Shown: one piece after another, positions 44,512-52,702 of the stretch
How the letters are laid out: each line of letters opens with the position of its first letter
How positions within the stretch are numbered: position 1 is the first letter of the stretch
NCBI GenBank assembly: GCA_024343425.1
Contig: BRLC01000025.1
Location: 310,001 to 374,000, forward strand
Source: Rhizobiaceae bacterium MnEN-MB40S
GTDB lineage: Bacteria; Pseudomonadota; Alphaproteobacteria; Rhizobiales; Rhizobiaceae
Direction of reading: 5' to 3'
DNA length: 64,000 bases
Translations under genes and position numbers: made by a program
The notes under the pieces: model-generated
Seen by the model: the letters and a program-made list of their open reading frames with translations, nothing else
Told to the model about the DNA's origin: nothing
Databases searched by the model: none

Positions 44512-45906
44512 GTGCAGACGGGCAAAATCAGCAAGCTCCTGATCGCCAATCGAGGCGAAATCGCCGTGCGCGTCATTCGCGCGGCGCGCGACCTCGGGAT
44601 CACGACGGTTCAGGTCTACAGCGACGCCGACAAGGAAAGCCGGGCCGTTCAGATGGCGGACGAGGCCATCAACATCGGCCCGCCACAAGCGGCGAAATCC
44701 TATCTCAACACCGAGTCCATCTTGAAAGCGGCCAGGGAAACCGGGGCGGACGCTATCCACCCTGGATATGGGTTCCTCTCTGAAAACGCCGGCTTTGCCG
44801 ACGCGGTGGCCGAAGCGGGACTGATCTTCGTGGGTCCAAGCGGTGACACGATCCGCCTCATGGGCGACAAGGCTGCGGCGAGAGCCGAAGCGAAGAAGGC
44901 GAACGTGCCGACGGTGCCGGGCAGCGACGGCGTCATCAGCGACATGCAGGAGGCGGCGAAGCTCGCCGACGAGATCGGCTACCCGGTGATGATCAAGGCG
45001 GCCGCCGGCGGCGGCGGACGCGGCATTCGGATTGCAGACAGCGCCGAGGAATTTCTGTCGCTTGCGCCGCAGGCGTCTTCCGAAGCGAAGGCCGCCTTCG
45101 GCGACGGCGGGATCTACATCGAGAAGGTGATCGAGCGCGCCCGACACATCGAAGTTCAGGTGCTCGGCGACGGCCACGACGTTATTCATTTCCATGAGCG
45201 CGAATGCTCGCTTCAGCGCCGCCGCCAGAAGGTATGGGAAGAAGCCCCCTCTTCGGCGCTCGATCAGGGTGTGCGGGAAAAACTCTGCGCGTCGGCCGTC
45301 GCACTGGCGAAGTCCGTGAACTACAAGGGCGCCGGTACGATCGAGTATCTCTACGACGACGAAACTGGCGACTTCTATTTCATCGAGATGAACACCCGCA
45401 TTCAGGTGGAGCATCCCGTGACAGAGATGATCTGCGGCGCCGACCTTGTCGCCGAGATGATCGCCATCGCCGGCGGAGCGAAACTCAGATTCACGCAGGA
45501 CGACGTGACGGCGAAGGGACACGCCATCGAGGTGCGACTGAACGCGGAGGATCCGGCGAACAATTTCATGCCCTTCCCCGGCGTCGTTGGCGAACTTCTG
45601 GCCCCTGACGGACCTGGCGTGCGCTTCGACCACATGCTCTATCCCGGTTACGCGGTGCCGCCCTTCTACGATTCTCTGCTCGGCAAACTGATTGTCTGGG
45701 CGGAAGACCGAGACAAGGCCCTGCTGCGGCTGAAACGCGCGCTCGGTGAACTCAAGGTAGACGGCCTCGCAACCACCAAACCGTTGTTCGAGGCGTTGCT
45801 GGAAAGCGACGACCTTCGCGCCGGCAAGGTGCACACCCGCTGGCTGGAGCCCTGGCTCGAAAACAACCTCAACCGCATCAAGCAAAAGGGAGGCTCGGAC
45901 ATATGA
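44512..45906 (+). CDS. accC: Biotin carboxylase subunit
   Basis: 464-residue ATP-grasp enzyme that carboxylates biotin on the carrier using bicarbonate and ATP. It has the complete biotin carboxylase layout: N-terminal 'LLIANRGEIAVRVIRAARDLGI', the glycine-rich 'KAAAGGGGRGIRI' lid, 'EVQVLGDG...HFHERECSLQRRRQKV' with the bicarbonate-binding Glu/Arg, and the 'FIEMNTRIQVEHPVTEM' active-site loop. It starts with GTG at 44512 and ends overlapping pxpB by 4 nt (ATGA). It is named accC by homology only: no accA, accD or propionyl-type carboxyltransferase gene is present, so acetyl-CoA is unlikely to be the acceptor. Confidence 0.88.
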   Translation: MQTGKISKLLIANRGEIAVRVIRAARDLGITTVQVYSDADKESRAVQMADEAINIGPPQAAKSYLNTESILKAARETGADAIHPGYGFLSENAGFADAVAEAGLIFVGPSGDTIRLMGDKAAARAEAKKANVPTVPGSDGVISDMQEAAKLADEIGYPVMIKAAAGGGGRGIRIADSAEEFLSLAPQASSEAKAAFGDGGIYIEKVIERARHIEVQVLGDGHDVIHFHERECSLQRRRQKVWEEAPSSALDQGVREKLCASAVALAKSVNYKGAGTIEYLYDDETGDFYFIEMNTRIQVEHPVTEMICGADLVAEMIAIAGGAKLRFTQDDVTAKGHAIEVRLNAEDPANNFMPFPGVVGELLAPDGPGVRFDHMLYPGYAVPPFYDSLLGKLIVWAEDRDKALLRLKRALGELKVDGLATTKPLFEALLESDDLRAGKVHTRWLEPWLENNLNRIKQKGGSDI

Positions 45907-46778
45907 GCAGCCGATACACATTTGGCGGCGACGAGCACATCTTCGTCGAAGTCGAAGAGGCCATGTCGCTGGAAGCATTCTTCGTCAGCCTGTCGATGAC
46001 GAACGCCGTACGCGAGGCCGACATCAAGGGCATTACTGAAATTTGCCCTGCCAACGCCTCCTTCCAGATCAAGTTCGATCCGGAGGTGATAAAGCCTGAC
46101 GATCTGATGGCCGAACTCAAGCGCCTTGAGGAAACCGCCGAAAAGGCGGAGCCCGTGCTCGACACCCGCATCATCGAGATTCCGGTCTATTATCAGGATC
46201 CCTGGACGCACGAAACGCTGATGCGGTTTCGCGAACGCCACCAGGACCCCAACGCAACCGACATTGAATATGCGGCAAGCATCAACGGTTACGAGAGCGT
46301 CGAAAAATTCATTGAAGCGCACTCGGGCGCGCCGTGGTTCGTGTCGATGGTCGGCTTCGTCTCCGGACTGCCGTTCCTGTACCAGATGGTCGATCGGGCC
46401 CGGCAGATCCAGGTGCCGAAATATCTTCGCCCGCGGACAGACACGCCCAAGCTTACCGTGGGCTACGGCGGCAGCTTCTCGTGCATCTATTCGGTGCGCG
46501 GCGCCGGCGGATACCAGATGTTCGGCATTACGCCCATGCCGATCTACGATCCGCAACAGAGCGTTTCGTATCTCAAGGACTTCCTCGTATTCTTCAAACC
46601 CGGCGACATCGTCAAATGGAAGCCGATCAACCGTGAGGAATATGACGCCGCGATCGAAGAGGTTCAGGCGAACACCTTCACGCCGCGCATCCGCAACGTC
46701 AGGTTCTCGCTTGACGACTACAACGCCGATATCGACGGCAGCAACGCCAAGCTGATGGAGGCTCTCTATGCCGATTAA
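45903..46778 (+). CDS. pxpB: PxpB-type (AHS1/KipI) carboxyltransferase or oxoprolinase subunit
   Basis: 291-residue AHS1-domain protein. The N-terminal half (about 1-100) and the core fold are present, but two hallmark segments are altered: GFVSGLPFL (151-159) where GFxPGFPYL is usual, and a GYGGSFSCIYS-type segment (188-198) where GGQTGIYP is usual. The chain continues about 50 residues past the normal PxpB end (242-291, including 'RIRNVRFSLDDYNADI'), resembling the segment after AHS1 in urea carboxylase. In that enzyme AHS1/AHS2 form the carboxyltransferase domain. Overlaps accC by 4 nt and pxpC by 11 nt. Confidence 0.85.
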   Translation: MSSRYTFGGDEHIFVEVEEAMSLEAFFVSLSMTNAVREADIKGITEICPANASFQIKFDPEVIKPDDLMAELKRLEETAEKAEPVLDTRIIEIPVYYQDPWTHETLMRFRERHQDPNATDIEYAASINGYESVEKFIEAHSGAPWFVSMVGFVSGLPFLYQMVDRARQIQVPKYLRPRTDTPKLTVGYGGSFSCIYSVRGAGGYQMFGITPMPIYDPQQSVSYLKDFLVFFKPGDIVKWKPINREEYDAAIEEVQANTFTPRIRNVRFSLDDYNADIDGSNAKLMEALYAD

Positions 46779-47742
46779 TGTCATCTCCGCCGGTATCGCA
46801 ACGACGATCCAGGACCTGGGGCGTCCCGGCTACTACCATCTCGGCATTCCAATGGGCGGCGCGATGGATCGCCTCGCCCTCAGAACGGCCAATCTGTTGG
46901 TCGGCAATGAAGAGGACGCCGCAGGACTGGAATCCGTCTTTGTGGGTCCCGAGCTTGAATTCACCGAAGACGCTACGGTGGCCGTCTGCGGCGCCGAACT
47001 TCCGCCCAAGGTGGACGGCGAGGTCCGCGAGACCTGGACCGCCATTCCGATCAAGGCCGGTCAGGTTCTGTCCTTCGAATTTCTGAAGGCCGGCGCACGA
47101 GCCTATATCGCCATTTCCGGCGGCATCAACACACCGCCGATGCTCGGCAGCCGCTCGACCTACGCTATCGGCGCGCTCGGCGGCGTCGACGGCCGGGCCG
47201 TCCAACCGGGCGATACGCTTCCGCTCGGAAAACAGTCCAAACCAGCAACCGAAGGGCTGACGGTCCCCGAGAAGCTGCGCCGTATGCCCTCGAACCCGGC
47301 CGAATTGCGGGTGCTGCCCGGCCTTTACTGGCATCGCATCACCGAAACCGCACAGAAAAACTTTTTCGACGACACATGGAAGGTTGCGAATGAGGCCGAC
47401 CGCATGGGGTATCGCTTCCAGGGCGGCCGCAAGCTCGATTTCGTTGAACGGGAGCAACCCTACAGCGCTGGCGCTGACCCGTCGAACATCACCGACGCAT
47501 GTTATCCATACGGATCGGTGCAGGTGCCGAGCGGCGCCGAGCCGATCATTCTCCACCGCGACGCTGTGTCGGGCGGAGGCTACTTCATGCTTGGCACCGT
47601 GATCTCGGCCGACATGGACCTGATCGGACAGTTGCAGCCGCACACGCCGACACGCTTCGTAAAAGTCGATATGGAGACGGCGCTGACCGCTCGCCATGAC
47701 CGAAGCGCTGCGATGAATGCAATCCGGGAAGCTATTTCCTGA
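46768..47742 (+). CDS. pxpC: PxpC-type (AHS2/KipA) biotin-dependent carboxyltransferase subunit
   Basis: 324-residue AHS2-domain protein; AHS2 is the partner of AHS1 in PxpBC, KipIA and the carboxyltransferase of urea carboxylase. It retains the family signatures 'AGIATTIQDLGRPGYYHLGIPMGGAMDRLALRTANLLVGN', 'ARAYIAISGGINTPPMLGSRSTYAIGALGG' and 'EADRMGYRF'. It starts inside the end of pxpB (11-nt overlap), so the two subunits are made together. With the neighbouring carrier and biotin carboxylase it most simply forms the acceptor-specific half of a carboxylase; 5-oxoprolinase is the alternative. Confidence 0.87.
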   Translation: MPINVISAGIATTIQDLGRPGYYHLGIPMGGAMDRLALRTANLLVGNEEDAAGLESVFVGPELEFTEDATVAVCGAELPPKVDGEVRETWTAIPIKAGQVLSFEFLKAGARAYIAISGGINTPPMLGSRSTYAIGALGGVDGRAVQPGDTLPLGKQSKPATEGLTVPEKLRRMPSNPAELRVLPGLYWHRITETAQKNFFDDTWKVANEADRMGYRFQGGRKLDFVEREQPYSAGADPSNITDACYPYGSVQVPSGAEPIILHRDAVSGGGYFMLGTVISADMDLIGQLQPHTPTRFVKVDMETALTARHDRSAAMNAIREAIS

Positions 47743-47759
47743 GACGAAAGGATCTCAAC

Positions 47760-48347
47760 ATGACAACTCCTGCCGCTACACATCCGACCCTTGCCTCGAG
47801 CCTCCTCGGCAAGCGTTCTGTATTGCAATATGTGCTGCTCGCCCTTGCGGGCTCCGCCCTGCTCTGGGCCTCGGCCAAGGTGCAAGTGCCTTTCTATCCC
47901 GTTCCGATGACCATGCAGACATTCGTGGTACTCGTCATCGGCATGGCCTACGGCTGGCGCCTCGGCGCCGCCACCGTTTTGCTTTATCTCGCTGAAGGCG
48001 CCATAGGCATGCCGGTTTTCGCCGGAACCCCGGAACGCGGAATAGGTCTCGCCTACATGGTCGGCCCGACTGGCGGCTACCTGGTTGGCTTCGTCGTCGC
48101 AGCATTCGCCGTCGGCTTTCTGGCCGAACGCGGATGGGACCGAAGCGTCGTCATGACCCTTGTCGCCATGACTTTGGGCACGGCGATCATCTTCGTGTTC
48201 GGAACGGCGTGGCTCGGCACATTGATCGGTTGGGACAAACCGGTGCTCGAACTCGGCGTCATTCCTTTCGTGCCAGGCGCCGTATTCAAGATCGCTTTGG
48301 CGGCCGCAGTGCTGCCACTCGCCTGGCGCGGCGTCTCGAAACGCTAA
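47760..48347 (+). CDS. bioY: Biotin transporter BioY
   Basis: 195-residue membrane protein, the substrate-binding S component of the biotin ECF importer. About six hydrophobic segments are present, with 'SAKVQVPFYPVPMTMQTFVVLVIGMAYGWRLGAATVLLYLAEGAIGMPVFAG' and 'GPTGGYLVGFVVAAFAVGFLAERGW', both family signatures. BioY can import biotin alone or with BioM/BioN; the latter are not in the window. It lies 17 nt after pxpC, so biotin uptake is co-expressed with biotin-dependent enzyme subunits. This supports a biotin requirement for the cluster. Confidence 0.93.
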   Translation: MTTPAATHPTLASSLLGKRSVLQYVLLALAGSALLWASAKVQVPFYPVPMTMQTFVVLVIGMAYGWRLGAATVLLYLAEGAIGMPVFAGTPERGIGLAYMVGPTGGYLVGFVVAAFAVGFLAERGWDRSVVMTLVAMTLGTAIIFVFGTAWLGTLIGWDKPVLELGVIPFVPGAVFKIALAAAVLPLAWRGVSKR

Positions 48348-48360
48348 GCCCGATATGCGC

Positions 48361-48385
48361 GGCGGCAGCACAAGCTGTCGCCGCC
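48361..48385 (+). terminator. Imperfect GC hairpin after bioY
   Basis: GGCGGC (48361-48366) pairs with GCCGCC (48380-48385), extendable by an AGC/GCT pair with a small bulge. It lies just past the bioY stop. No T-tract follows, so it may only slow polymerase or protect the mRNA end. Confidence 0.25.
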
Positions 48386-48482
48386 ATTAACGCCAAAGAC
48401 CTCAAACGCTCATTTATCGCGATCGCGTTTCTTGTCCATAAAAGGCTACGGCCGTGGGAGCCGGAGTATCTGGAGATCCAAC

Positions 48483-49349
48483 ATGGCTGAAGCAGAGACA
48501 TTCGCGCAAGCGCCGGACATTGCTTTTCCGAATTCGCTGGAAGAGGCCCTATCCATTCTTGGCTTATATCCAGGCGACGCACGGATTGTCGGCGGCGCGA
48601 CATGGCTGATGCGGGAAGACAAGCAACCCTCCATTCTCGTTTCGCTGGCGCGCATCGCGCAGATCGACGACATTGTCGAGCAGGAGAACGACTGGACAAT
48701 CGGCCCAATGGTCACCCATGAGGCTCTGGCGCGACATTTCAGTCTGAAAGGGCCTTTTCGGGTTCTTGGACAGGCTGCTGGCGCTTCCGCCAATCCCGGC
48801 GTGCGGCGTCTTGCGACCTTGGCCGGCAACATTGCAACAGGGGATTTCGCAGCGGCGGATCTTGTTCCGGCACTCATTGCGCTCGACGCTTCGGTCATGA
48901 TTGCCGAAGATGACGGAACGACTGAGCTCACAATCCTGGATTTCCTCGACAAAAGAATGACCTGGCCAGGTCCGCTCATTATTACCGGCATCAAAATCGA
49001 AGAAACCGAATGTTTGAGCGCGCATGCCCGCCTGACTCTGCGTCGTGCCGGTGAATATCCCGTGGCGATCGTCAGTCTAGCCGCAACACTGTCCAGGGAC
49101 CGAAGGATCGAAACCCTGCGGATTGCCGTTGGTTCTGTCGAGCAGACGGCGGGTCGATGGACGCAGCTTGAGAAGCAACTTATCGGACAGACTTTCGATC
49201 TCGGTGAAATAGAAACAGCCGCAAAGGACAACCTCGGAGCTTTTAGCGCGCGCGACGGCGCCGATGCGCCGTCATGGTACCGGCTGGAAATATTGCCTCA
49301 TCTCGTCCGAACAGCGTTCGCGGAAATCGAAAAACAGGCGCAGGGATGA
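48483..49349 (+). CDS. Molybdenum hydroxylase FAD-binding subunit (CoxM/XdhB type)
   Basis: 288-residue FAD subunit of a xanthine-dehydrogenase-family enzyme, which passes electrons from the Fe-S subunit to an external acceptor. The FAD-binding 'GDARIVGGATWLM' lies at about 33-45, and the second FAD motif is 'LATLAGNIATGDFAAADLVPAL', where TxGGN is the commoner form. The C-terminal domain has 'RRAGEYPVAIVSLAATL'. The start at 48483 follows CTGGAG. It starts 135 nt after bioY and is followed at 4 nt by the 2Fe-2S subunit gene. It may share the operon or have a separate promoter in the gap. Confidence 0.87.
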   Translation: MAEAETFAQAPDIAFPNSLEEALSILGLYPGDARIVGGATWLMREDKQPSILVSLARIAQIDDIVEQENDWTIGPMVTHEALARHFSLKGPFRVLGQAAGASANPGVRRLATLAGNIATGDFAAADLVPALIALDASVMIAEDDGTTELTILDFLDKRMTWPGPLIITGIKIEETECLSAHARLTLRRAGEYPVAIVSLAATLSRDRRIETLRIAVGSVEQTAGRWTQLEKQLIGQTFDLGEIETAAKDNLGAFSARDGADAPSWYRLEILPHLVRTAFAEIEKQAQG

Positions 49350-49353
49350 TCCG

Positions 49354-49824
49354 ATGGCGATAGAATTCGAACTGAACGGCGAAATTGTCCACTATCACGG
49401 CGATCCCCGCGCCTCTCTTCTGAACGCCTTGCGTGAAACGTATTGGCTGACTGGCGCAAAGGTCGTGTGTGAGGAAGGCTTTTGCGGCGCCTGCACCGTC
49501 CATGTTGACGGGGAAGCCGTTCCGTCCTGCCTGCGTCCAATCGGTCTCATCGCGAATTGCTCCGTGACAACAATCGAGGGACTTGCCGAGCCTGAAGCTC
49601 CGCACAGGCTGCAGACCGCTTTCCGGGAACATGACGTTGTCCAGTGTGGCATGTGCTTTCCCGGAATGGTGATGAGCCTGTCCAAACTGCTCGAAGACAA
49701 CCCGACGCCGACGCGCGAAGAGGTCAAGCACGGGCTTGTCGGCAACATATGCCGATGCACCGGCTACGAGCGTATCGTCGATGCGGTGATGTCGCTGCAG
49801 GACAACAGCGAGGCACGAGCATGA
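49354..49824 (+). CDS. Molybdenum hydroxylase 2Fe-2S subunit (CoxS/XdhC-type small subunit)
   Basis: 156-residue iron-sulfur subunit with both [2Fe-2S] clusters. The plant-ferredoxin type uses C39, C44, C47 and C59 ('CEEGFCGACTVHVDGEAVPSC'); the helical domain type uses C98, C101, C133 and C135 ('CGMC' and 'CRC'). It carries electrons from the molybdopterin subunit to the FAD subunit. The ATG at 49354 is set by CAGGGA upstream. The stop overlaps the large-subunit start (ATGA), so the three genes form a coupled FAD-FeS-Mo set in the order typical of CoxMSL. Confidence 0.94.
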   Translation: MAIEFELNGEIVHYHGDPRASLLNALRETYWLTGAKVVCEEGFCGACTVHVDGEAVPSCLRPIGLIANCSVTTIEGLAEPEAPHRLQTAFREHDVVQCGMCFPGMVMSLSKLLEDNPTPTREEVKHGLVGNICRCTGYERIVDAVMSLQDNSEARA

Positions 49825-52178
49825 GCGACGGATACGACGCTTCCGCCGCGGTGCTGGATTATCCGCGCCGCGACGCACAGGACAAGCTGACCGGGCGGAC
49901 CCTCTATACAGTCGATCGTGCCGGACCGGAAACTCTGAAGGCGGTGCTGTTCCGCTCGAAGATCGCAGCTGGCCGGATCGTTCGGCTCGACGTCGAGGCC
50001 GCGTGTCGAGCGCCAGGCGTGCGCGCGGTCGTCACCGCCGCGGACGCGCCCGGACAATTCGGGCTCGGCATAGCCGACCACACCATATTCGCCAGCGATA
50101 CGATCCGACATCATGGCGAACCGATAGCCGCGATCGCCGCGGATTCGCTGCAGCAGGCGAAAGCGGCAATGGATCTCATCGAACTCGACGTCGAGCCTCT
50201 TCCGGCGTTGCTCACGGTGGAAGCAGCGTTGGCGAAGAACGCCCGCGAAATCCATTCCGACTGGAAAAACTACGAAATACTGCTCGAAGGCGCCAAGCGC
50301 GGCGGAAATGTCGCGTGGGAGGCGACAGTCGAGCGTGGCGACACCGACGCCGCTTTCGCCCGCGACGACGTGACCATTGTCGAGGGGTGTTATCGCGTCG
50401 GCCGCCAAAGCCACGTCCCGTTCGAGCCGCGCGCCGTCAATGCGCGCTACGAGGACGGACGCTTCAACATCGAGACGTCGACACAGGTGCCCTGGACCGT
50501 CCGCAGCGTCACCGCCCGTGCGCTGGGCGTCCCGGAGTCTCACGTCAGGGTGACGGCGCCCCCTGTTGGCGGCGGTTTTGGCCTGAAATTCGACTGCACG
50601 CTCGAACCATATGCGGCGATCCTCGCCAAGAAAGCCCGGCGCAGCGTCTCGCTGATCAATTCGCGTCGCGAGGAGCAATTGACGTGCCTGTGTCGCGAGA
50701 ACGCCGAAATCCGGATTCGATCCGCAGTGACCGCCAGTGGCGAAATCGTGGGCCGCGAGGCCACTGTGCTGATGGATTGCGGCGCTTATGGCGGCGAACA
50801 GGTCTTCCTGACAACCATGACAGCGCACACACTGGGCGGCAATTACCGGACAGGCGCGATTAAACTGGCGAGCCGCGCCGTCTACACCAACACCCAGCCG
50901 AACGGGGCGTTCCGGGCTTGCAACGGCGTCTACAACACATTCGCGCTGGAGCGACATACTGACGAGATCTGCAAGGCGATCGGCATGGATACAATCGCGT
51001 TTCGCCGTCAAAACGTCATTGGCGACGGCGATCTCGGCGCGACCGGTCAGGTTTTCGAAGGAGATGTTCTACGGCCGATGCTTGAACGCATGGCTGAAAA
51101 ATATCCGTACGACGCGCCCGCCGAGCCGGTCAGGGATGGCTGGCTGCGTGGCCGCGCCACGACTGTGGGGACATGGTTCATTTTTGTCGGCCCGTCCTCC
51201 GCGACGGTGAACCTGAACGCCGACGGCAGCGCCACGCTTGTTACATCGGGCGTCGAAATCGGCTCCGGGTCAATGATGCAGGCATTACCGCAGATCGTCG
51301 CGTCGGAACTTGGCATCGAGCCTGACGCCGTGATCGTCAAAACCGCCGACACCGATGCCTCGGGCCGAGACCTTGGGGTAGGTGGCGGCCGCCAGACGGT
51401 GTCCCTGGGCGCGGCCAGTACACAAGCCTGCGCTGAGATCCGCAAAAAGCTGTTTTCCGTCGCCAGCGAATTGCTACAGACCGAGCCCTCAAGACTTATT
51501 CTGAAGGAAGGGCGAATTGAGAGACGCGACGGCGCCGGCGGATCCGTCGGGCTGACCGAAGTGATCGCACGCGCGGAAGCGACGGTTGGCCCCGTTTCCG
51601 GCAGTGGCGCTTTCACGGCGCCCGGCGTGGCGGCGATGCCAGGCTGCGCAGCTGGACATTTCATCGACGCGATCGATATTCCCGTTTTCGCCGTGCATGA
51701 CTGTGAACTCGATATCGAAGTCGCCACCGGCCGCATTGTCATCCGCGATTATCGCGTCATCCAGGACGTGGGCCGAGCCATCAATCCACGCGCAGTATAC
51801 AGTCAGGTTCAGGGCGGGGTCGTTCAGGGTCTCGGTTATGCGCTGCACGAGGAAATAACGATCAACGAAGAAGGCTATTTCGATCAGGATGGCTTCGAGA
51901 CCTACCGGATTCCATTGGCGGAAGACGTCGTTCCGGTCGATCTGGAAATGTATGAGGGCGCGCCTTCCATTGGGCCGCTTGGCGCGAAGGGCGCGGGAGA
52001 AGTGCCTATCCTCAATGTCGGCGCGACAATTGCCTGTGCGGTGGCGAATGCAACAGGAAAGCCGGTTTCGGAACTGCCGCTGACGCCACCAAGAGTTCTT
52101 TCGCTGTTGAGAGGCCGGACCGATGCCCTCGAGTTGGAGCACATCAGCCGGAACTGGCGCGACAACGTCATTTCCTAG
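49821..52178 (+). CDS. Molybdenum hydroxylase large molybdopterin subunit (xanthine dehydrogenase family)
   Basis: 785-residue catalytic subunit. It has 'PYRV'-like N-terminal domain 'DKLTGRTLYTVDRAGP', the cofactor-contact 'VGGGFGLK', the active-site loop 'NGAFRACNGVYN' at the usual PYRGxGRP position, 'GVGGGRQTVSLGAAS', and the catalytic Glu727 in KGAGE. It lacks the AYRCSFR loop of true CO dehydrogenase, so the CoxL label would be misleading. Such enzymes hydroxylate N-heterocycles or oxidise aldehydes with water as oxygen donor. No XdhC/MocA maturation gene is adjacent, but mobA and moeA are in the window. Substrate unknown. Confidence 0.9.
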   Translation: MSDGYDASAAVLDYPRRDAQDKLTGRTLYTVDRAGPETLKAVLFRSKIAAGRIVRLDVEAACRAPGVRAVVTAADAPGQFGLGIADHTIFASDTIRHHGEPIAAIAADSLQQAKAAMDLIELDVEPLPALLTVEAALAKNAREIHSDWKNYEILLEGAKRGGNVAWEATVERGDTDAAFARDDVTIVEGCYRVGRQSHVPFEPRAVNARYEDGRFNIETSTQVPWTVRSVTARALGVPESHVRVTAPPVGGGFGLKFDCTLEPYAAILAKKARRSVSLINSRREEQLTCLCRENAEIRIRSAVTASGEIVGREATVLMDCGAYGGEQVFLTTMTAHTLGGNYRTGAIKLASRAVYTNTQPNGAFRACNGVYNTFALERHTDEICKAIGMDTIAFRRQNVIGDGDLGATGQVFEGDVLRPMLERMAEKYPYDAPAEPVRDGWLRGRATTVGTWFIFVGPSSATVNLNADGSATLVTSGVEIGSGSMMQALPQIVASELGIEPDAVIVKTADTDASGRDLGVGGGRQTVSLGAASTQACAEIRKKLFSVASELLQTEPSRLILKEGRIERRDGAGGSVGLTEVIARAEATVGPVSGSGAFTAPGVAAMPGCAAGHFIDAIDIPVFAVHDCELDIEVATGRIVIRDYRVIQDVGRAINPRAVYSQVQGGVVQGLGYALHEEITINEEGYFDQDGFETYRIPLAEDVVPVDLEMYEGAPSIGPLGAKGAGEVPILNVGATIACAVANATGKPVSELPLTPPRVLSLLRGRTDALELEHISRNWRDNVIS

Positions 52179-52296
52179 CGAGGCTGGTGGCGCTTGGCGC
52201 TATCGCCACAGAAATCCGGCGCGACGAGATCCTGCCTTGCATCCGTGTCCAATTTGCAGGTAATGCCTCTGCGTGACCAGCAAGACGGAGTCGGGA

Positions 52297-52695
52297 ATGA
52301 ACTCGGATGCAAACGCCGTTCCCAAAGGTGAACTTACCCTTCGGACGCTCGCCATGCCGGGCGACGCCAATGCGGCCGGCGACATATTCGGAGGCTGGGT
52401 AATGGCGCAGATGGACCTTGCCTGCGGCATCCGGGCGGCGGAACTTGCCGGAGGACGCGTGGTCACCGCGGCGGTCAATGAAATGGTCTTCGAAAAACCG
52501 ATGCATGTCGGCGATACGCTGTGCGTCTACATAGAGATCGAGAAGGTAGGCAGAACGTCGATGACGCTGCACGTCGAAGCCTGGGCCCAGCGCTACCTCA
52601 AACCGCATCGCGAACGCGTCATTGCCGGGCGATTCGTGATGGTGGCGCTGGACGACAGCGGAAAGCCCCGACCGGTGGAAATTCTGGGCTCGTAG
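52297..52695 (+). CDS. Acyl-CoA thioesterase (YciA-like hotdog fold)
   Basis: 132-residue hotdog-fold thioesterase with the YciA/BFIT pattern: 'LRTLAMPGDANAAGDIFGGWVMAQMDLACGIRAAELAGGRVVTAAVNEMVF', where the Asp in 'NAAGDIFGG' is the catalytic residue of the family, and 'PMHVGDTLCVYIEIEKVGRTSMTLHVEAWAQ'. It hydrolyses short- to medium-chain acyl-CoA. The start at 52297 has GGAG 6 nt upstream; a GTG 24 nt earlier gives an eight-residue longer form. It lies between the Mo-enzyme operon and uvrB with separate spacing on both sides. Confidence 0.9.
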   Translation: MNSDANAVPKGELTLRTLAMPGDANAAGDIFGGWVMAQMDLACGIRAAELAGGRVVTAAVNEMVFEKPMHVGDTLCVYIEIEKVGRTSMTLHVEAWAQRYLKPHRERVIAGRFVMVALDDSGKPRPVEILGS

Positions 52696-52702
52696 TCGCC
52701 GC

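Noticed and set aside
44512..45906. Acetyl-CoA carboxylase operon
   Set aside because: The biotin carrier is a short stand-alone domain and no accA/accD or acyl-CoA carboxyltransferase gene is present; the neighbours are AHS1/AHS2 genes.
44326..45978. A 550-residue open frame antisense to the biotin carboxylase gene
   Set aside because: Shadow of accC; the composition is atypical and there is no motif or ribosome site.
43503..47742. Plain 5-oxoprolinase PxpABC as a sufficient explanation
   Set aside because: It does not explain the interleaved biotin carrier, biotin carboxylase and bioY, nor the altered PxpA/PxpB motifs; kept only as the alternative.
49764..51011. A 415-residue open frame antisense to the molybdopterin subunit
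   Set aside because: Shadow frame without recognisable motifs opposite a conserved gene.
49821..52178. Calling the large subunit aerobic CO dehydrogenase (CoxL)
   Set aside because: The AYRCSFR active-site loop is absent; the loop reads NGAFRACNGVY, so only the wider xanthine dehydrogenase family is supported.
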